The notes: generated by a model not told the origin, from the letters alone. A stretch of DNA of 47,307 nt from Falsiroseomonas sp. (GCF_030695085.1 NZ_JAUYTS010000026.1:1-47307); one strand, 5' to 3'. Shown: positions 25,730-36,673, counted from the stretch's first letter. Numbers and translations are program-made.

Positions 25730-26782
25730 ATGCGCGGGCGGCGGGACTGGCTGGCGGTGTTGGGTGCGACGCCGCTGGCCGCGGCCGCGCGCGGCCACGC
25801 GCAGGGGCTGCGCGACCTGACCGTGGTGTCCTGGGGCGGCGCCTACCAGGACGCGCAGCGCGACGTGTTCTTCCGCCCCTGGATGACGGCGCGCGGCGCG
25901 CGGATGCTGGAGGAGAATTGGGATGGCGGCATGGATGTGCTGCGCACCCGCATGCGCGATGGCGTCAACAACTGGGATCTGGTGCAGGTGGAAGGCGACC
26001 ATCTGCTGATCGGCTGCCGCGAGGAATTGTTCGAGCCGATGGACTGGGACGCCATCGGCGGCCGCGACGCCTATGTGCCGGAGGCGGTGCACCCCTGTGG
26101 GGTCGGCGCCGCCCGCTATGCCTTCATCCTGGCCTGGGACCGCGCGCGGCATTCCGAGGCGCCGGCAGGCTGGGCGGATCTGTTCGACCTGGCGCGCTTT
26201 CCGGGCAAGCGGGCACTGCGGCGCGGCCCGAAGACCACGCTGGAAATCGCCCTGATGGCGGATGGCGTCCCGGTTGCGGATGTCTATGCGAGGCTTGCCA
26301 CCCAGCGCGGCCAGGACCAGGCCTTCCGCAAGCTGGACGGCCTCCGCGCCGAGATCGCCTGGTGGGAGCGTGGGTCGCAGCCGCCGCTGTGGCTGGCAAA
26401 TGGGGAAGTGGCGCTGGCCTGTGCCTATAACGGCCGGATCAGCGCGGCCAATCTGCGCGATGGGCGGGATTTCGGCATCGTCTGGCAGCAGAACCTGGCC
26501 GGCATGGGCAGCTGGGTGATCATGCGCGGCAGCCCGAACAAGGCGCAGGCGCTGGATTTCCTGTATTTCGCCGGGCAGGCGGAGGCCCAGGCGCGGCTGG
26601 CCCGCACCATCCCCTATGGCGTCACCGCCGCCGGCGCCGCGGCGCTGCTGCCCGCGCCGCTGCTGGCGCAACTGCCCTCAGCGCCGGCCCAGGCCGCGTT
26701 GGCGCTGCGACTGGACGAGGAATTCTGGCAGCGGCACCTGGACCCGCTGACGCGGCGCTTCAGCGCCTGGCTGCGGGGCTGA
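25730..26782 (+). CDS. Orphan polyamine-type solute-binding protein
   Basis: A 350-residue exported protein. RGRRDWLAVLGATPLAAAA is a short signal, possibly twin-arginine. The mature start LTVVSWGGAYQDAQRDVFF is the hallmark of PotD/YdcS-type binding proteins. Also present are NWDLVQVEGDHLL, YAFILAWDRA, GWADLFDLARFPGKRAL and VALACAYNGRISAANLRDG. No permease or ATPase gene lies next to it, so it either feeds a distant importer or the operon at 20.9-24.7 kb. Start ATG 25730 follows GGGAG. It is divergent from the DUF883 stress operon and converges on priA. Confidence 0.82.
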   Translation: MRGRRDWLAVLGATPLAAAARGHAQGLRDLTVVSWGGAYQDAQRDVFFRPWMTARGARMLEENWDGGMDVLRTRMRDGVNNWDLVQVEGDHLLIGCREELFEPMDWDAIGGRDAYVPEAVHPCGVGAARYAFILAWDRARHSEAPAGWADLFDLARFPGKRALRRGPKTTLEIALMADGVPVADVYARLATQRGQDQAFRKLDGLRAEIAWWERGSQPPLWLANGEVALACAYNGRISAANLRDGRDFGIVWQQNLAGMGSWVIMRGSPNKAQALDFLYFAGQAEAQARLARTIPYGVTAAGAAALLPAPLLAQLPSAPAQAALALRLDEEFWQRHLDPLTRRFSAWLRG

Positions 26783-26795
26783 CGCGTTTTGAGGC

Positions 26796-26811
26796 CAGGC
26801 GGAGCCGCCTG
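26796..26811. terminator. Short hairpin between convergent genes
   Basis: Arms CAGGCGG (26796-26802) and CCGCCTG (26805-26811). It lies 14 bases after the binding-protein stop and faces the priA 3' end. No U-run. Confidence 0.35.
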
Positions 26812-26885
26812 ACGACCCGGAAAGCGCCGGAACATGCAGCTGGACCGGCTGCCGTGAGCCAGGGCGAAGGTATGAGGTATGGGGT

Positions 26886-29054
26886 CTACAGGAACCCCAC
26901 CGGGTCCACATCCACCTGCACCCGCACGGAATTCGGCAGCCTCACCCGTTCCAGCCATTCCCGCAGCAGCGGCTGCACCTGCACATCCTTCCGCGCCTTC
27001 AGCAGCAGCCGCCGCCGGTGCCGGCCGCGCAGCAGCGCCAGCGGAGCCGGCGCGGGGCCGAGCACCTCCACCCCCTCCCCCCGCGGCGCCGCCAGGCCGA
27101 GGTCGCGGGCGGCGCGATCGGCCTCCCGCTCATCCTCCGAGCTGACGATCAGCGCGGCGAGGCGCCCGAAGGGCGGCCAATGGCCGGGGCGGCGGCCTTC
27201 GGCCTCGGCCTGCATGAAGGCCTCGAAATCATGCGAGACGAGCGCCTGCATCACCGGATGGTCCGGGTTGAAGGTCTGCATCAGCACCCGCCCCGGCGCC
27301 TCCGCCCGCCCGGCGCGGCCGGCCACCTGGTGCAGCAATTGCAGCGTGCGCTCCGCCGCCCGCAGGTCGCCGCCGGCCAGGCCGAGATCGGCATCCACCA
27401 CGCCGACCAGCGTCAGCCCCGGAAAATGCCAGCCCTTGGCGACGATCTGCGTGCCGATGATCAGATCCACCTGCCGGTCCGAGATCGCCGCCGCGGCCGC
27501 CGCGGCCGCCGCCGGGCCGGGGATGGTGTCGCTGGCCATGACGATGCGGCGGGCATCGGGGAACAGCGCGGTGGCTTCCTCCACCACCCGCTCCACCCCC
27601 GGCCCCACCGGGGTCAGCGTGCCGGGGGCGTTGCATTCGGGGCAGGTGGGCGGAATTGGTTCCGCATGGCCGCAATGGTGGCATTGCAGGCGCTTCTGGG
27701 CACGGTGTTCCACCAGCCAGGCGGTGCAGTTCGGGCAGCGCATGCGGTGGCCGCAGGCGCGGCACAGGGTGAGCGGCGCATAGCCGCGGCGGTTGAGGAA
27801 CAGCATCGCCTGCTCGCCGCGCGCCAGCGTGTCCCGGATCGCCTCCACCAGCACCGGCGAGAGAAAGCGGCCGCGTTCGGGCGGCGATTTTCGCAGATCC
27901 AGCGCCTCGACCCGCGCCATGCCCGCGGTGCCATGCCGTTCCGGCAGGTCGAGATGCCGGTAGCGGCCGGATTCCACATTGTTCAGCGTCTCCAGCGATG
28001 GCGTGGCGGAGACCAGCACGCAGGTCGCCTGCGACAGCCGGGCACGCACCACCGCCATGTCGCGAGCGTGGTAGACCACGCCTTCCTCCTGCTTGAAGGC
28101 GGTCTCGTGCTCCTCATCCACCACGATCAGGCCGAGATCGGGGAAGGGCAGGAACAGGGCGGAACGGGCGCCGACCAGCACCGAAACCTCACCCTCCGCC
28201 ACCGCGCGCCAGGTCCTGGCCCGGGTCTTCGTGCCGAGTTCGGAATGCCACAGCGCCGGGTCCACGCCGAAGCGGTGGCGGAAGCGCTCCAGCCATTGCG
28301 CGGACAATGCGATCTCCGGCAGCAGTACCAGCGCCTGGCGGCCTTCGCGCAGGCATTCGGCCACCGCATCCAGATAGACCTCGGTCTTGCCGGAGCCGGT
28401 GACGCCGGTCAGCAGGGTCACGCCGAAATCCCGCCCCGCCACCTGCGCCCGCAGCGCCGCCGCGGCAGCATCCTGCTCCGTCCCCAGCACCGGGCCGGGC
28501 AGGTCGAGGTCCGGCGGGGTGAAGGCACGGCCGGGCGGCAGCAGGGCCGGCACCAGCATCCCGGCATCGGCCAGCCCCCGCACCACGGCGGATGAGACCC
28601 CGGCCGCGGCGGCCAGTTCCGCCCCGGCCATCACCTGCCCCGGCCGCAAGGCGGCCAGCACGCGGGCCCGGCCAGGTGTCAGGCGCGCCGGAGGTTCCGC
28701 ATTGGCCAATTGCCAGCCGGCGCGGGCGGGCGGCGGCTCCAGCGCCGCCGGGGCGCTCATCGCCATGCGCAGCACGGCACCGGGTGGGCTGAGTGTGTAG
28801 GCGGCAACCCAGGTGACGAAGCGGCGCAGCGTTTCCGTCATCGGCGGCGCGTCCAGCAGCCCGGCCACGTCGCGCAGCTTCGCCTCCGGCAGATCGGGGT
28901 CCGCGGGGCCGTCCCAAGCCACGCCCACCAGCTGCCGCCCGCCCAGCGGCACCACCACGAAGTCACCCGGCTGCACCGCCAGCCCGGCCGGAATTCGGTA
29001 ATCATAGGCCCCGGCTGCCAAAGGAAGCGGCAGCAGCACACGGATTCGTGGCAT
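26886..29054 (-). CDS. priA: Primosomal protein N' (replication restart helicase)
   Basis: A 722-residue superfamily 2 helicase that reloads DnaB at stalled forks. The N-terminal 3'-DNA-binding domain ([19 protein letters not shown]) is followed by a winged-helix part. Walker A is [12 protein letters not shown] (216-227); the DEEH box is [21 protein letters not shown] zinc region with paired cysteines ([22 protein letters not shown]) is complete. Helicase motifs V/VI include [18 protein letters not shown] and [15 protein letters not shown] nine-Ala tract sits between the zinc region and the second helicase half. ATG 29054 matches the family start. The gene is divergent from the transaldolase gene. 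Confidence 0.96.
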   Translation of the reverse strand: MPRIRVLLPLPLAAGAYDYRIPAGLAVQPGDFVVVPLGGRQLVGVAWDGPADPDLPEAKLRDVAGLLDAPPMTETLRRFVTWVAAYTLSPPGAVLRMAMSAPAALEPPPARAGWQLANAEPPARLTPGRARVLAALRPGQVMAGAELAAAAGVSSAVVRGLADAGMLVPALLPPGRAFTPPDLDLPGPVLGTEQDAAAAALRAQVAGRDFGVTLLTGVTGSGKTEVYLDAVAECLREGRQALVLLPEIALSAQWLERFRHRFGVDPALWHSELGTKTRARTWRAVAEGEVSVLVGARSALFLPFPDLGLIVVDEEHETAFKQEEGVVYHARDMAVVRARLSQATCVLVSATPSLETLNNVESGRYRHLDLPERHGTAGMARVEALDLRKSPPERGRFLSPVLVEAIRDTLARGEQAMLFLNRRGYAPLTLCRACGHRMRCPNCTAWLVEHRAQKRLQCHHCGHAEPIPPTCPECNAPGTLTPVGPGVERVVEEATALFPDARRIVMASDTIPGPAAAAAAAAAISDRQVDLIIGTQIVAKGWHFPGLTLVGVVDADLGLAGGDLRAAERTLQLLHQVAGRAGRAEAPGRVLMQTFNPDHPVMQALVSHDFEAFMQAEAEGRRPGHWPPFGRLAALIVSSEDEREADRAARDLGLAAPRGEGVEVLGPAPAPLALLRGRHRRRLLLKARKDVQVQPLLREWLERVRLPNSVRVQVDVDPVGFL

Positions 29055-29090
29055 GGAAGACACGCCTGCCGGTTGGTTCGGCTGCGATGA

Positions 29091-29119
29091 CTTCCACCGG
29101 GGCGGCTGCATGCTATAAA
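29091..29119 (+). promoter_or_regulatory. Possible promoter of the transaldolase operon
   Basis: TATAAA at 29114-29119, with CTTCCA 17 bases upstream as a poor -35. It lies in the 155-base divergent region between priA and the transaldolase gene, which is less GC-rich than its surroundings. Confidence 0.25.
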
Positions 29120-29209
29120 CTCCCGGTCGAACGAAAGCGAAACAAAACCACATTCGCCGCAGCTTTCCCGGCAAGCACCGGAACGCCTGCATCAAGGGAA
29201 TCGACCTGC

Positions 29210-29866
29210 ATGAAGTTTTTCGTGGATACCGCTGATGTCGCCGAAATCCGGGCCTTGGCGGAATCCGGGATGGTGGATGGTGTGACCACCAACCCCAGCC
29301 TGATCGCCAAATCCGGTCGCAAGATGTCCGAGGTCATCGCCGAGATCTGCGCCATCACGGAGGGCCCGGTCAGCGCGGAGGTCACGGCCACCGATTTCGC
29401 CGGCATGCTGGCGGAGGGGAAGTACCTGCGCGACATCGCCGCCAACGTCGCGGTGAAGGTGCCGCTGACGGAGGCTGGGCTGCGGACCTGCCGGGCGCTG
29501 TCGAATGAGGGTACGCCGGTCAATGTCACCCTCTGCTTCTCCGCCGCCCAGGCCCTGCTGGCGGCAAAGGCGGGGGCTGCCTTCATCTCGCCCTTCGTCG
29601 GCCGGCTGGACGACATCGCCCATGACGGCATGACGCTGATCGGCGACATCGTCCAGATCTACCGCAACTACCCGGGCATCAAGACGGAAGTGCTCGTCGC
29701 CTCCGTCCGCCACCCGATCCACCTGGTGCAGTCCGCCAAGCTCGGCGCCCATGTGGCAACCCTGCCGCCTTCCGTCATCCGGCAGTTGCTGAAGCACCCG
29801 CTGACCGATAGCGGGCTGTCCGCCTTCCTCGCCGATTGGGCCAAGACGGGGCAAAGCATCCTGTGA
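29210..29866 (+). CDS. fsa: Fructose-6-phosphate aldolase / transaldolase (short type)
   Basis: A 218-residue TIM-barrel enzyme, length typical of the FSA/TalC class. [14 protein letters not shown] and [14 protein letters not shown] (23-36) are family signatures. The Schiff-base lysine is K83 in [11 protein letters not shown], and [16 protein letters not shown] is the phosphate-binding part. It transfers a dihydroxyacetone unit between sugar phosphates, or cleaves fructose 6-phosphate. ATG 29210 matches the family start. It is the first gene of an operon with DUF484 and xerC, an order common in alphaproteobacteria. Confidence 0.92.
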   Translation: MKFFVDTADVAEIRALAESGMVDGVTTNPSLIAKSGRKMSEVIAEICAITEGPVSAEVTATDFAGMLAEGKYLRDIAANVAVKVPLTEAGLRTCRALSNEGTPVNVTLCFSAAQALLAAKAGAAFISPFVGRLDDIAHDGMTLIGDIVQIYRNYPGIKTEVLVASVRHPIHLVQSAKLGAHVATLPPSVIRQLLKHPLTDSGLSAFLADWAKTGQSIL

Positions 29867-29907
29867 GTACAACCGCCGCGACCATCCTCGACCCAGGAGA
29901 CGATCCG

Positions 29908-30552
29908 ATGGCCGAGGCGGTCGCGGCGTATCTGCTGGAACACCCCGACTTCCTGGCCAAACGGCCGGATCTCTACCGCACCCTGGCACCGCCGCGCCGG
30001 GTGTATGGCGAAAACATGGCGGACCACATGGTCGCCATGGTCGCCGCAGAACGCAGCCGCACCCGCGGGCTGGAGGCCGAGGTGCAGGCCGCCGTAACGG
30101 ATGGCCGCGCCGGCGCGACGCTGGTGATGTGCGTGCGGCTGGCGGTGCTGGCGCTGATGCGGTCCCGCGATGTGATGGAGACCGTGACCCAGGAACTGCC
30201 CGCCTTGCTGCGGGTGGATAGCTGCACCCTGCTGAGCGAGCCCGCCACGCCCGAAGCGACCTTCGGCTTCCGCCGCGCCGGCTTCCTGCCCATGCCGCCC
30301 GGCAGCCTGGCCCGCCTGGTCGGCCGCGGCCGGGATGCCCGGGTGCGGACCGAGGTGACAGAGGCCGTCATGCTGCATGCGGAAGCCGCGGGGCTGGTGA
30401 CGCGGGACGCGTTGGTGCGCGTGCCGCTGGCCTGTGGCACCCCCTGCCTGCTGGCGCTCGGCGCGCGCGATGCGGCGTCCCTGCCGACGCGGCAGACGGC
30501 GACGACGCTGGCCTTCCTCGGCCGCATCGTGGCGGCGGCGCTCTCTCGCTGA
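29908..30552 (+). CDS. DUF484 family GAF-like protein
   Basis: A 214-residue protein. The start (AVAAYLLEHPDFLAKRPDLY) matches DUF484, followed by a heptad-like helix (DHMVAMVAAERSRTRGLEAE) and a GAF-like half ending in TTLAFLGRIVAAALS. Function unknown; the gene is almost always beside xerC, suggesting a link to chromosome-dimer resolution. ATG 29908 has AGGAG eight bases upstream; a GTG at 29863 overlapping the fsa stop as GTGA is the alternative. The stop lies inside the first of four 17-bp tandem repeats. Confidence 0.8.
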   Translation: MAEAVAAYLLEHPDFLAKRPDLYRTLAPPRRVYGENMADHMVAMVAAERSRTRGLEAEVQAAVTDGRAGATLVMCVRLAVLALMRSRDVMETVTQELPALLRVDSCTLLSEPATPEATFGFRRAGFLPMPPGSLARLVGRGRDARVRTEVTEAVMLHAEAAGLVTRDALVRVPLACGTPCLLALGARDAASLPTRQTATTLAFLGRIVAAALSR

Positions 30553-30604
30553 GATGACCGGTCCGCTGAGATGACCGGTCCGCCGAAATGAACGGCCCAC
30601 TGAG

Positions 30605-30614
<10 letters not shown>
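30547..30614 (+). repeat. Four 17-bp tandem repeats carrying stop/start codons
   Basis: Units 30547-30563, 30564-30580, 30581-30597 and 30598-30614, consensus CGCTGAGATGACCGGTC. Units 1 and 2 are identical; 3 and 4 diverge by three or four bases. Each holds TGA and ATG. They create three 6-codon ORFs (30554-30574, 30571-30591, 30588-30608), each ending in ATGA that starts the next; the last ATGA is the xerC start. The first stop is that of DUF484. Confidence 0.9.
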
Positions 30615-31537
<923 letters not shown>

Positions 31538-31578
31538 TACAAGATCCCGGTCCGAGGCCAGGACGCAGTGACAGGAAC

Positions 31579-31695
31579 ATGCGGCCGGCCGAGGCGCCGA
31601 GCGGCGCCCGCCGCTTCCGCGTCACGCCGCAGGTCTGCCTCCGGCACAACCTGGCCAAGCCGCCGGAGGGGGCGCCGGCGCTTGAGCTGGTATGA
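31579..31695 (+). CDS. Possible small ORF, 38 residues
   Basis: ATG 31579 has AGGA three bases upstream, too close for a good site. The peptide is basic (SGARRFRVTPQVCLRHNLAK) with no known domain. The stop abuts the DUF4142 stop from the other strand. It may be non-coding; I list it because it follows xerC on the same strand and fills the only gap there. Confidence 0.25.
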   Translation: MRPAEAPSGARRFRVTPQVCLRHNLAKPPEGAPALELV

Positions 31696-32235
31696 CTAGC
31701 CGGCGCGCGGCGCCTGCAGGGCCTGCGCGCGCTGCAGATGCTGGCGGATCGCCGGCAGATTGGTCTCGGCGAAGGTCTTCAGCGCCGTCACCTCGCCATT
31801 CTGGGCATAGGATTGGTACAGCGTCGCCAGTTCCTGCTGCGCCTCGACCTGCATCTGCACATACCAGCGGTTCAGCTCATCGCCTTCGTAGTTCCGCAGG
31901 CTGGCCAGCCTGGCCTGCATCCGGTCATCGCCGCTGGAGGGCTGGCGGGTGGAGGCTTCCGGCAAAGCCAGCAACGCCGCCGTGTTCGTCGTGCCGAAGC
32001 TGACCAGATCCTCCGCCAGCTGGCGGATCTGCGGATGGGTGCTCTTCTCCAGCAGATACTGGCTGGACTGGATGGCGAAGTTGTTGCCGATGATGGAGCG
32101 CTCGACAAAGGCGTTGGCGCCGACGCCCGTGCCGCTCAGCAGGTCCAGCACCGTGGTCGGGCGGTCCTGGGCCATCAGCGGCAGCGTGGGCAGCAGCATG
32201 GCGCCGGCAAGGAAAAGGCTGCGTCGGTTCATCAT
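31696..32235 (-). CDS. DUF4142 family exported protein
   Basis: A 179-residue protein with a signal peptide (NRRSLFLAGAMLLPTLPLMA) and a mature helical bundle: LEKSTHPQIRQLAEDLVSFG and QMQVEAQQELATLYQSYAQN with TFAETNLPAIRQHLQRA near the end. DUF4142 proteins are ferritin-like four-helix bundles without a clear metal site; function unknown. ATG 32235 has AGGAG six bases upstream; a second ATG directly follows. Single gene converging on xerC. Confidence 0.75.
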   Translation of the reverse strand: MMNRRSLFLAGAMLLPTLPLMAQDRPTTVLDLLSGTGVGANAFVERSIIGNNFAIQSSQYLLEKSTHPQIRQLAEDLVSFGTTNTAALLALPEASTRQPSSGDDRMQARLASLRNYEGDELNRWYVQMQVEAQQELATLYQSYAQNGEVTALKTFAETNLPAIRQHLQRAQALQAPRAG

Positions 32236-32317
32236 GGGGTCTCCTGGGTACGTGTCGTTCGTATCCAGCAAACGTCGCAGGGGCCGCCGGGTTGCCGCCG
32301 CCGTGGTGACAGGCGGG

Positions 32318-32614
32318 CTACCCGGCGCGGCCGAAGATCCGCCGGGACCGGTCGCGCAGCCCCTGCATGGTGCGGTCCGCGCGCAGGATCATCCGCGTTT
32401 CCATCACCTCCACCTTCGCCACCGCCCCCGGCCAGCGCGTGCCGGCCCAGCTCAGTCCGCGATGTGCCCAATGGTATTGGTGGCGCAGCACGAACAGGCC
32501 GAGCACCAGGAAAACCAGCCCCGGCAGAATGGGCAGCAGGCCGCCAAGCGGCGCCAGGGCGATCAACGACCATCCCGCGCATTTGCGCCGGAGGGAGGGG
32601 CGATATTCCATCAT
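32318..32614 (-). CDS. PGPGW-family small membrane protein
   Basis: A 98-residue protein. One hydrophobic stretch (SLIALAPLGGLLPILPGLVF and onward) followed by VLRHQYHWAHR matches the PGPGW family pattern of LPG, a helix and a W-A-R end. The charged tail (METRMILRADRTMQGLRDRS) is cytoplasmic. Function unknown. The start at 32614 overlaps the methylase stop as ATGA, so the two are coupled. Confidence 0.6.
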   Translation of the reverse strand: MMEYRPSLRRKCAGWSLIALAPLGGLLPILPGLVFLVLGLFVLRHQYHWAHRGLSWAGTRWPGAVAKVEVMETRMILRADRTMQGLRDRSRRIFGRAG

Positions 32615-33735
32615 GTTGTCGCAGATGGTCCCGCCACAACCCCGGTGCAACGCCCCGCCACGGCCGCGTCCGCTGCCTCATGCACCATGCGGTAGTCCTG
32701 GTCCCGCGGCAGGTCGAGCCGACGGTCGCTGGAGACATACAGCCGCTCCACCGTCCCTTCCGGCCCCGGCGTGCCCACCTTTTCCCCGCGCCCATTATGG
32801 ATGCCGAGGCGGGTGCCGGCGTAGCGGCGATGCGGCACCTCCAGCACATGCAGGAAGCCGCGCCCGGCCAGCATGCGCTCCAGCTCCGCCCGCGCCAGGA
32901 ATCCCTCCGCGCCGAAGGACACCACCAGGGTGCGGGCGCGCAGGTTGGTCACCAGCCGGGCGAAGGCGGGCCCGATGCCGGCGCGGGTGTTGAAGGCGCT
33001 GCGCCGGGTGCGGCAATCCACGCGCTTCTGCGCCCGGCCATAAACCTCCGGCCGGTCCCAGCGCACCAGCGTCTCCCACAGATGGTAGTTCGACAGATAG
33101 GCGTGCTGGTCATAGGGCGGGTCGAGATAGGCCACGTCGCATTCGATGGCGCCCGCCAGCGAAACCGCATCCTCGGCGAGCGCCAGGCAGGGACCGGCGG
33201 CCGGGCGGGGCAGCAATTCGGGCCGGCGCAGCACCAGCGGCTTAAGGGCGCGGGGCGCCAGGTCCCGCATGAAGGACATCTGGTGGCCGGCGCAGCTATC
33301 CACCCGGTCCGCCGCCTGGATCAGCGCGGTCAGCAGGATGGCGCGCAGCTCCGGCGCCGGCTCCAGCCGCTCGATCGCGTCCCGCATCGCCTCCAGCCGC
33401 GCGGCATTCACCGGGTGCAGGTAGCGCGCCGTCTCGGCATAGGTGGCGGTGAACCAGCCCGGCGCGGGCGGCAGATGCGACAGATCCGCCAGGATCCTGT
33501 CGGCACGCTCGGCCCATATCCCTGCATCGGCCTGCACCAGGCCGCAGGCGAGGGTCTGGGCGAAGGGCAGCTCATCATTTGCCAGCACGCGCCAGCCGGC
33601 CGCCTTCAGCGCATGGGCAACCCGGGCGGAGCCGGAAAACAGATCCGCCACCACCGCCCGATCCCCGGCCGCGGCCCCCACCGCCCGCAGGATCTGCGGC
33701 AACAACCCCCGCTTCGAGCCCAGGTATTTTATCAT
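32611..33735 (-). CDS. D12-class N6-adenine DNA methyltransferase
   Basis: A 374-residue protein with MIKYLGSKRGLLPQIL at the N-terminus (typical of Dam/D12 methylases), the SAM-binding motif VVADLFSGSARVAHALKAAG (28-47) and the catalytic DPPY at 205-208 (VAYLDPPYDQHAYLSNYHLW). A second half (VVSFGAEGFLARAELERML) carries motif VI-like strands. The target site cannot be read. No restriction enzyme gene is adjacent, so it is an orphan methylase, perhaps for gene or replication control. ATG 33735 starts exactly at the MIKYLGSK motif. About 230 bases upstream, up to lpd, hold no gene. Confidence 0.85.
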   Translation of the reverse strand: MIKYLGSKRGLLPQILRAVGAAAGDRAVVADLFSGSARVAHALKAAGWRVLANDELPFAQTLACGLVQADAGIWAERADRILADLSHLPPAPGWFTATYAETARYLHPVNAARLEAMRDAIERLEPAPELRAILLTALIQAADRVDSCAGHQMSFMRDLAPRALKPLVLRRPELLPRPAAGPCLALAEDAVSLAGAIECDVAYLDPPYDQHAYLSNYHLWETLVRWDRPEVYGRAQKRVDCRTRRSAFNTRAGIGPAFARLVTNLRARTLVVSFGAEGFLARAELERMLAGRGFLHVLEVPHRRYAGTRLGIHNGRGEKVGTPGPEGTVERLYVSSDRRLDLPRDQDYRMVHEAADAAVAGRCTGVVAGPSATT

Positions 33736-33935
33736 GCTGCCGCGGGCCACTGGCGTAGAGGGCCGGCCATTTTGCGGGGGCAGGGACCGGTGGGACCGCG
33801 CCGCAGACGCGGGGAAGGCGAGCGCCTCACTCCCCGCTTGCGCTGACGGCGCGGCAACGCGCCGAGGCCGCGAATGCGGCCCGCGCCCAGACCATCTTGC
33901 CTGCCCGCGCACCAGTGCACCGGCGCGCAAGGCAA

Positions 33936-33953
33936 GGCGGCGGAGCCGCCGCC
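33936..33953 (-). terminator. GC hairpin downstream of lpd
   Basis: Arms GGCGGCGG (33936-33943) and CCGCCGCC (33946-33953), 17 bases after the lpd stop on the minus strand. A second imperfect inverted repeat (about 33895-33935) adjoins it. No U-run. Confidence 0.4.
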
Positions 33954-33969
33954 CGCCGCCTGAGGGCAC

Positions 33970-35361
33970 CTAAATATGCAAAGCCCGACCGCTGACGGCC
34001 AGCGCGGCTTCCTTCACCGATTCATTCAGCGAGGGATGCGCGTGGCAGGTGCGTGCCACATCCTCGGCGCTCGCGCCGAATTCCATGGCGATGGCGATCT
34101 CGGCGATCAGCGTGCCGGCATCCGGGCCGATGATATGCGCGCCCAGCACGCGGTCCGTGGTCTTGTCGGCCAGGATCTTCACGAATCCGTCCATGTCGCC
34201 CATGGCGCGGGCGCGGGCATTCGCCATGAAGGGGAACTTGCCGACATTGTATTCGGCGCCGCGGGCCTTCAACTGTTCCTCGGTCTCGCCGATGCTGGCC
34301 ACTTCCGGCCAAGTGTAGACCACGCCGGGAATCGCATTGTAGTTCACATGGCCATGCTGGCCGGCGAGGATCTCGGCCATCGCCACGCCCTCCTCCTCCG
34401 CCTTATGCGCCAGCATCGGGCCGACAATGGCATCGCCGATGGCATAGAGGCCGGGGATGTTTGTGGCGTAATGCGCATCCGTCACCACGCGGCCACGCTC
34501 ATCCAGCGCCACGCCGATCTCCTTCAGGCCGAGGCCGCCGGTGAAGGCACGCCGGCCGATGGCGACCAGCACGACATCCGCCTTAAGCGTCTCCGCAGCG
34601 CCGCCCGCGGCCGGCTCCAACGTCAGGGTCACGCCGTCCTTGTCCTTGCTGGCGCCGGTGACCTTGGTCTTCAGCTTGGTCTGGATGCCCTGCTTGCCCA
34701 GCACCCGCTCGAACAGCTTGCCCACCTCGGTGTCCATGCCGGGCACCAGGCGGTCGAGGAACTCCACCACCGTCACCTCGGCGCCCAGGCGGCGCCAGAC
34801 GCTGCCGAGCTCCAGGCCGATATAGCCGCCGCCGATCACCACCAGATGGCCCGGCACCTTCTCCAGCTCCAGCCCGCCGGTGGAGGTGACGATCTGCTTC
34901 TCGTCGACCTCGACGCCCGGCAGCGGGATGCTCTCGCTGCCCGTGGCGATGACGATGTTCTTCGCGGTGTAGGTGGTGCCGTCCACCGTCACCTGACCCG
35001 GCGCGGGGATGCTGGCGGCGCCCTTCAGCCAGGTCACCTTGTTCTTCTTGAACAGGAACTCGATGCCCTTGGTGTTGGCGGCCACCACCTCCCCCTTGCG
35101 GGCCTGCATCCGCGCCAGGTCGATCTTCACGCCTTCCACCATCACGCCATGGTCGGCCAGCTTGTGCTTGGTTTCCTCGTAATGCTCGGAGGAATGCAGC
35201 AGCGCCTTGGAGGGGATGCAGCCGACATTGAGGCAGGTGCCGCCCAGCGTCGCCCGCTTCTCCACGCAGGCGACCTTCATGCCGAGCTGGGCCGCGCGGA
35301 TGGCGCAGACATAGCCGCCGGGGCCGGCACCGATGACGATGAGGTCGAAGCTCTCGGACAT
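33970..35361 (-). CDS. lpd: Dihydrolipoyl dehydrogenase (E3)
   Basis: A 463-residue flavoprotein disulfide reductase. FAD site [17 protein letters not shown] (5-21), redox disulfide [11 protein letters not shown] (42-52; C43 and C48), NAD-binding [19 protein letters not shown] and C-terminal His-Glu pair [20 protein letters not shown] are all present. It re-oxidises dihydrolipoyl groups of 2-oxoglutarate dehydrogenase and possibly pyruvate dehydrogenase. ATG 35361 matches the family start. The gene lies after the sucAB block but is separated by an AraC-type gene and a small membrane gene. Confidence 0.97.
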   Translation of the reverse strand: MSESFDLIVIGAGPGGYVCAIRAAQLGMKVACVEKRATLGGTCLNVGCIPSKALLHSSEHYEETKHKLADHGVMVEGVKIDLARMQARKGEVVAANTKGIEFLFKKNKVTWLKGAASIPAPGQVTVDGTTYTAKNIVIATGSESIPLPGVEVDEKQIVTSTGGLELEKVPGHLVVIGGGYIGLELGSVWRRLGAEVTVVEFLDRLVPGMDTEVGKLFERVLGKQGIQTKLKTKVTGASKDKDGVTLTLEPAAGGAAETLKADVVLVAIGRRAFTGGLGLKEIGVALDERGRVVTDAHYATNIPGLYAIGDAIVGPMLAHKAEEEGVAMAEILAGQHGHVNYNAIPGVVYTWPEVASIGETEEQLKARGAEYNVGKFPFMANARARAMGDMDGFVKILADKTTDRVLGAHIIGPDAGTLIAEIAIAMEFGASAEDVARTCHAHPSLNESVKEAALAVSGRALHI

Positions 35362-35485
35362 GAAGAAGGATCCTGCGAAATCTGCGCGGACCATAGCCCG
35401 CGGCCCGCGCGGTGCAAGTCGCGGCAGGATCGCAAGCGCGATCAAGCCGGCTTCGGGCAGGATGGCGGCGTGCAAGGAGCCCTCG

Positions 35486-36352
35486 ATGGCCACGAAGAAT
35501 CTCACCCGGCAGGATTACGGACGGCGCATCGCGCGGGCGATCGCGCTGATCGCGGCCGACCCGGCGCGCAACACCGGGCTTGAGGAACTGGCCGCGGCGG
35601 CGGCCTTCAGCCCCTTCCACTTCCACCGCATCTACCGCGAGATCACCGGCGAGACCCCGGCCGAGACCCTGGCGCGCGAACGCCTGTCCCGCGCCGCGGG
35701 GCTGCTGGTGCGCGGCGCGCTGCCGGTGGCGGCCGTGGCGAAGGCCAGCGGCTATGGCTCCGCGGCGGCCTTCACCCGTGCCTTCCGCGCCGCCTACGGC
35801 ATTCCGCCGGCGGCCTATCGCGACGCCGGGGGCATCGGCCTGCCGCACCCGCCCACATCCCGGCAACAGGATTCCGCCATGTTCGAGGTCACCATCCGCC
35901 AGGAACCGGCCCTGCGCCTGGCCGCCCTGCCGCATCGGGGCGCCTATGGCGCCATCGGCACGGTCTATGACCGGCTGACGGCCTGGGCCGGCGCCCGCGG
36001 CCTGATCACCCCGGCCACGCGGTTCATCGCGCTGTACCATGATGACCCGCAATCGGTGCCGGAGGCGCAGTTGCGCTCCGATGCCGGGATGGTGGTGCCG
36101 GAGGCGGTTGCGGGCAGCGAGGGCGTGCAGATCCTGGACCTGCCGGCCACGCGCCTGGCGGTGCTGGTCTTCAAGGGCCCCTATGCGGAGCTGGAGGGCG
36201 CCTATCGCTGGCTGTACCGCGACTGGCTGCCGGCGAGCGGGCAGGAACCGGCCGACCAGCCGGCGCGCGAGGAATATCTGAACGACCCGCGCAGCCTGCC
36301 GCCGGCCGAATGGCTGACCGCGGTGATGCTGCCGCTGCGACCGGGCGCCTGA
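35486..36352 (+). CDS. AraC-family regulator with GyrI-like effector domain
   Basis: A 288-residue protein with two parts. The N-terminal AraC DNA-binding domain has two helix-turn-helix units: [20 protein letters not shown] and [20 protein letters not shown]. From about residue 131 a GyrI-like (AraE/Rob C-terminal) ligand-binding domain follows ([20 protein letters not shown] to the end). This layout is that of Rob/MarA-like effector-sensing regulators. ATG 35486 has AAGGAG seven bases upstream. It is divergent from lpd (124-base gap), but whether it controls lpd is unknown. Confidence 0.85.
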   Translation: MATKNLTRQDYGRRIARAIALIAADPARNTGLEELAAAAAFSPFHFHRIYREITGETPAETLARERLSRAAGLLVRGALPVAAVAKASGYGSAAAFTRAFRAAYGIPPAAYRDAGGIGLPHPPTSRQQDSAMFEVTIRQEPALRLAALPHRGAYGAIGTVYDRLTAWAGARGLITPATRFIALYHDDPQSVPEAQLRSDAGMVVPEAVAGSEGVQILDLPATRLAVLVFKGPYAELEGAYRWLYRDWLPASGQEPADQPAREEYLNDPRSLPPAEWLTAVMLPLRPGA

Positions 36353-36355
36353 CCC

Positions 36356-36673
36356 TCAGGCGAGCAGCGCGCCCGCCAGCAGCCCCAGCCCGAAGACTCC
36401 GGCCGCCATCGAGGTCATCCCCCACCAGCGTTCCGGGGTGAAGCCGCCGGCAAAGGCGAAGACGGCGCCGAGCAGATAGGCGCCCGCCCCCTCCGCCACA
36501 CCCACCCGCACCATCACCACCAGCGGCCCGATGGTGGCGAGCAGCCCGGCCAGGGTGCCGAGGCCGCGCCAGATGCGGTCCGTGCGCGGATCGGGCCGCA
36601 GGGCGGGCTCGCCGCGGGCGCGGTATTCGAGGGCGGCGCAGAGCGCGAGGAAGCCGAAGGCGAGGAACAGCAT
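36356..36673 (-). CDS. Small hypothetical membrane protein
   Basis: A 105-residue protein with three or four hydrophobic helices (MLFLAFGFLALCAALEY, IWRGLGTLAGLLATIGPLVV, a segment around AGAYLLGAVFAFAGG and the C-terminal GVFGLGLLAGALLA). No recognised domain. ATG 36673 is the first start before helix 1. It ends three bases from the AraC stop. The repeat at 36703-36751 separates it from sucB. Confidence 0.6.
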   Translation of the reverse strand: MLFLAFGFLALCAALEYRARGEPALRPDPRTDRIWRGLGTLAGLLATIGPLVVMVRVGVAEGAGAYLLGAVFAFAGGFTPERWWGMTSMAAGVFGLGLLAGALLA

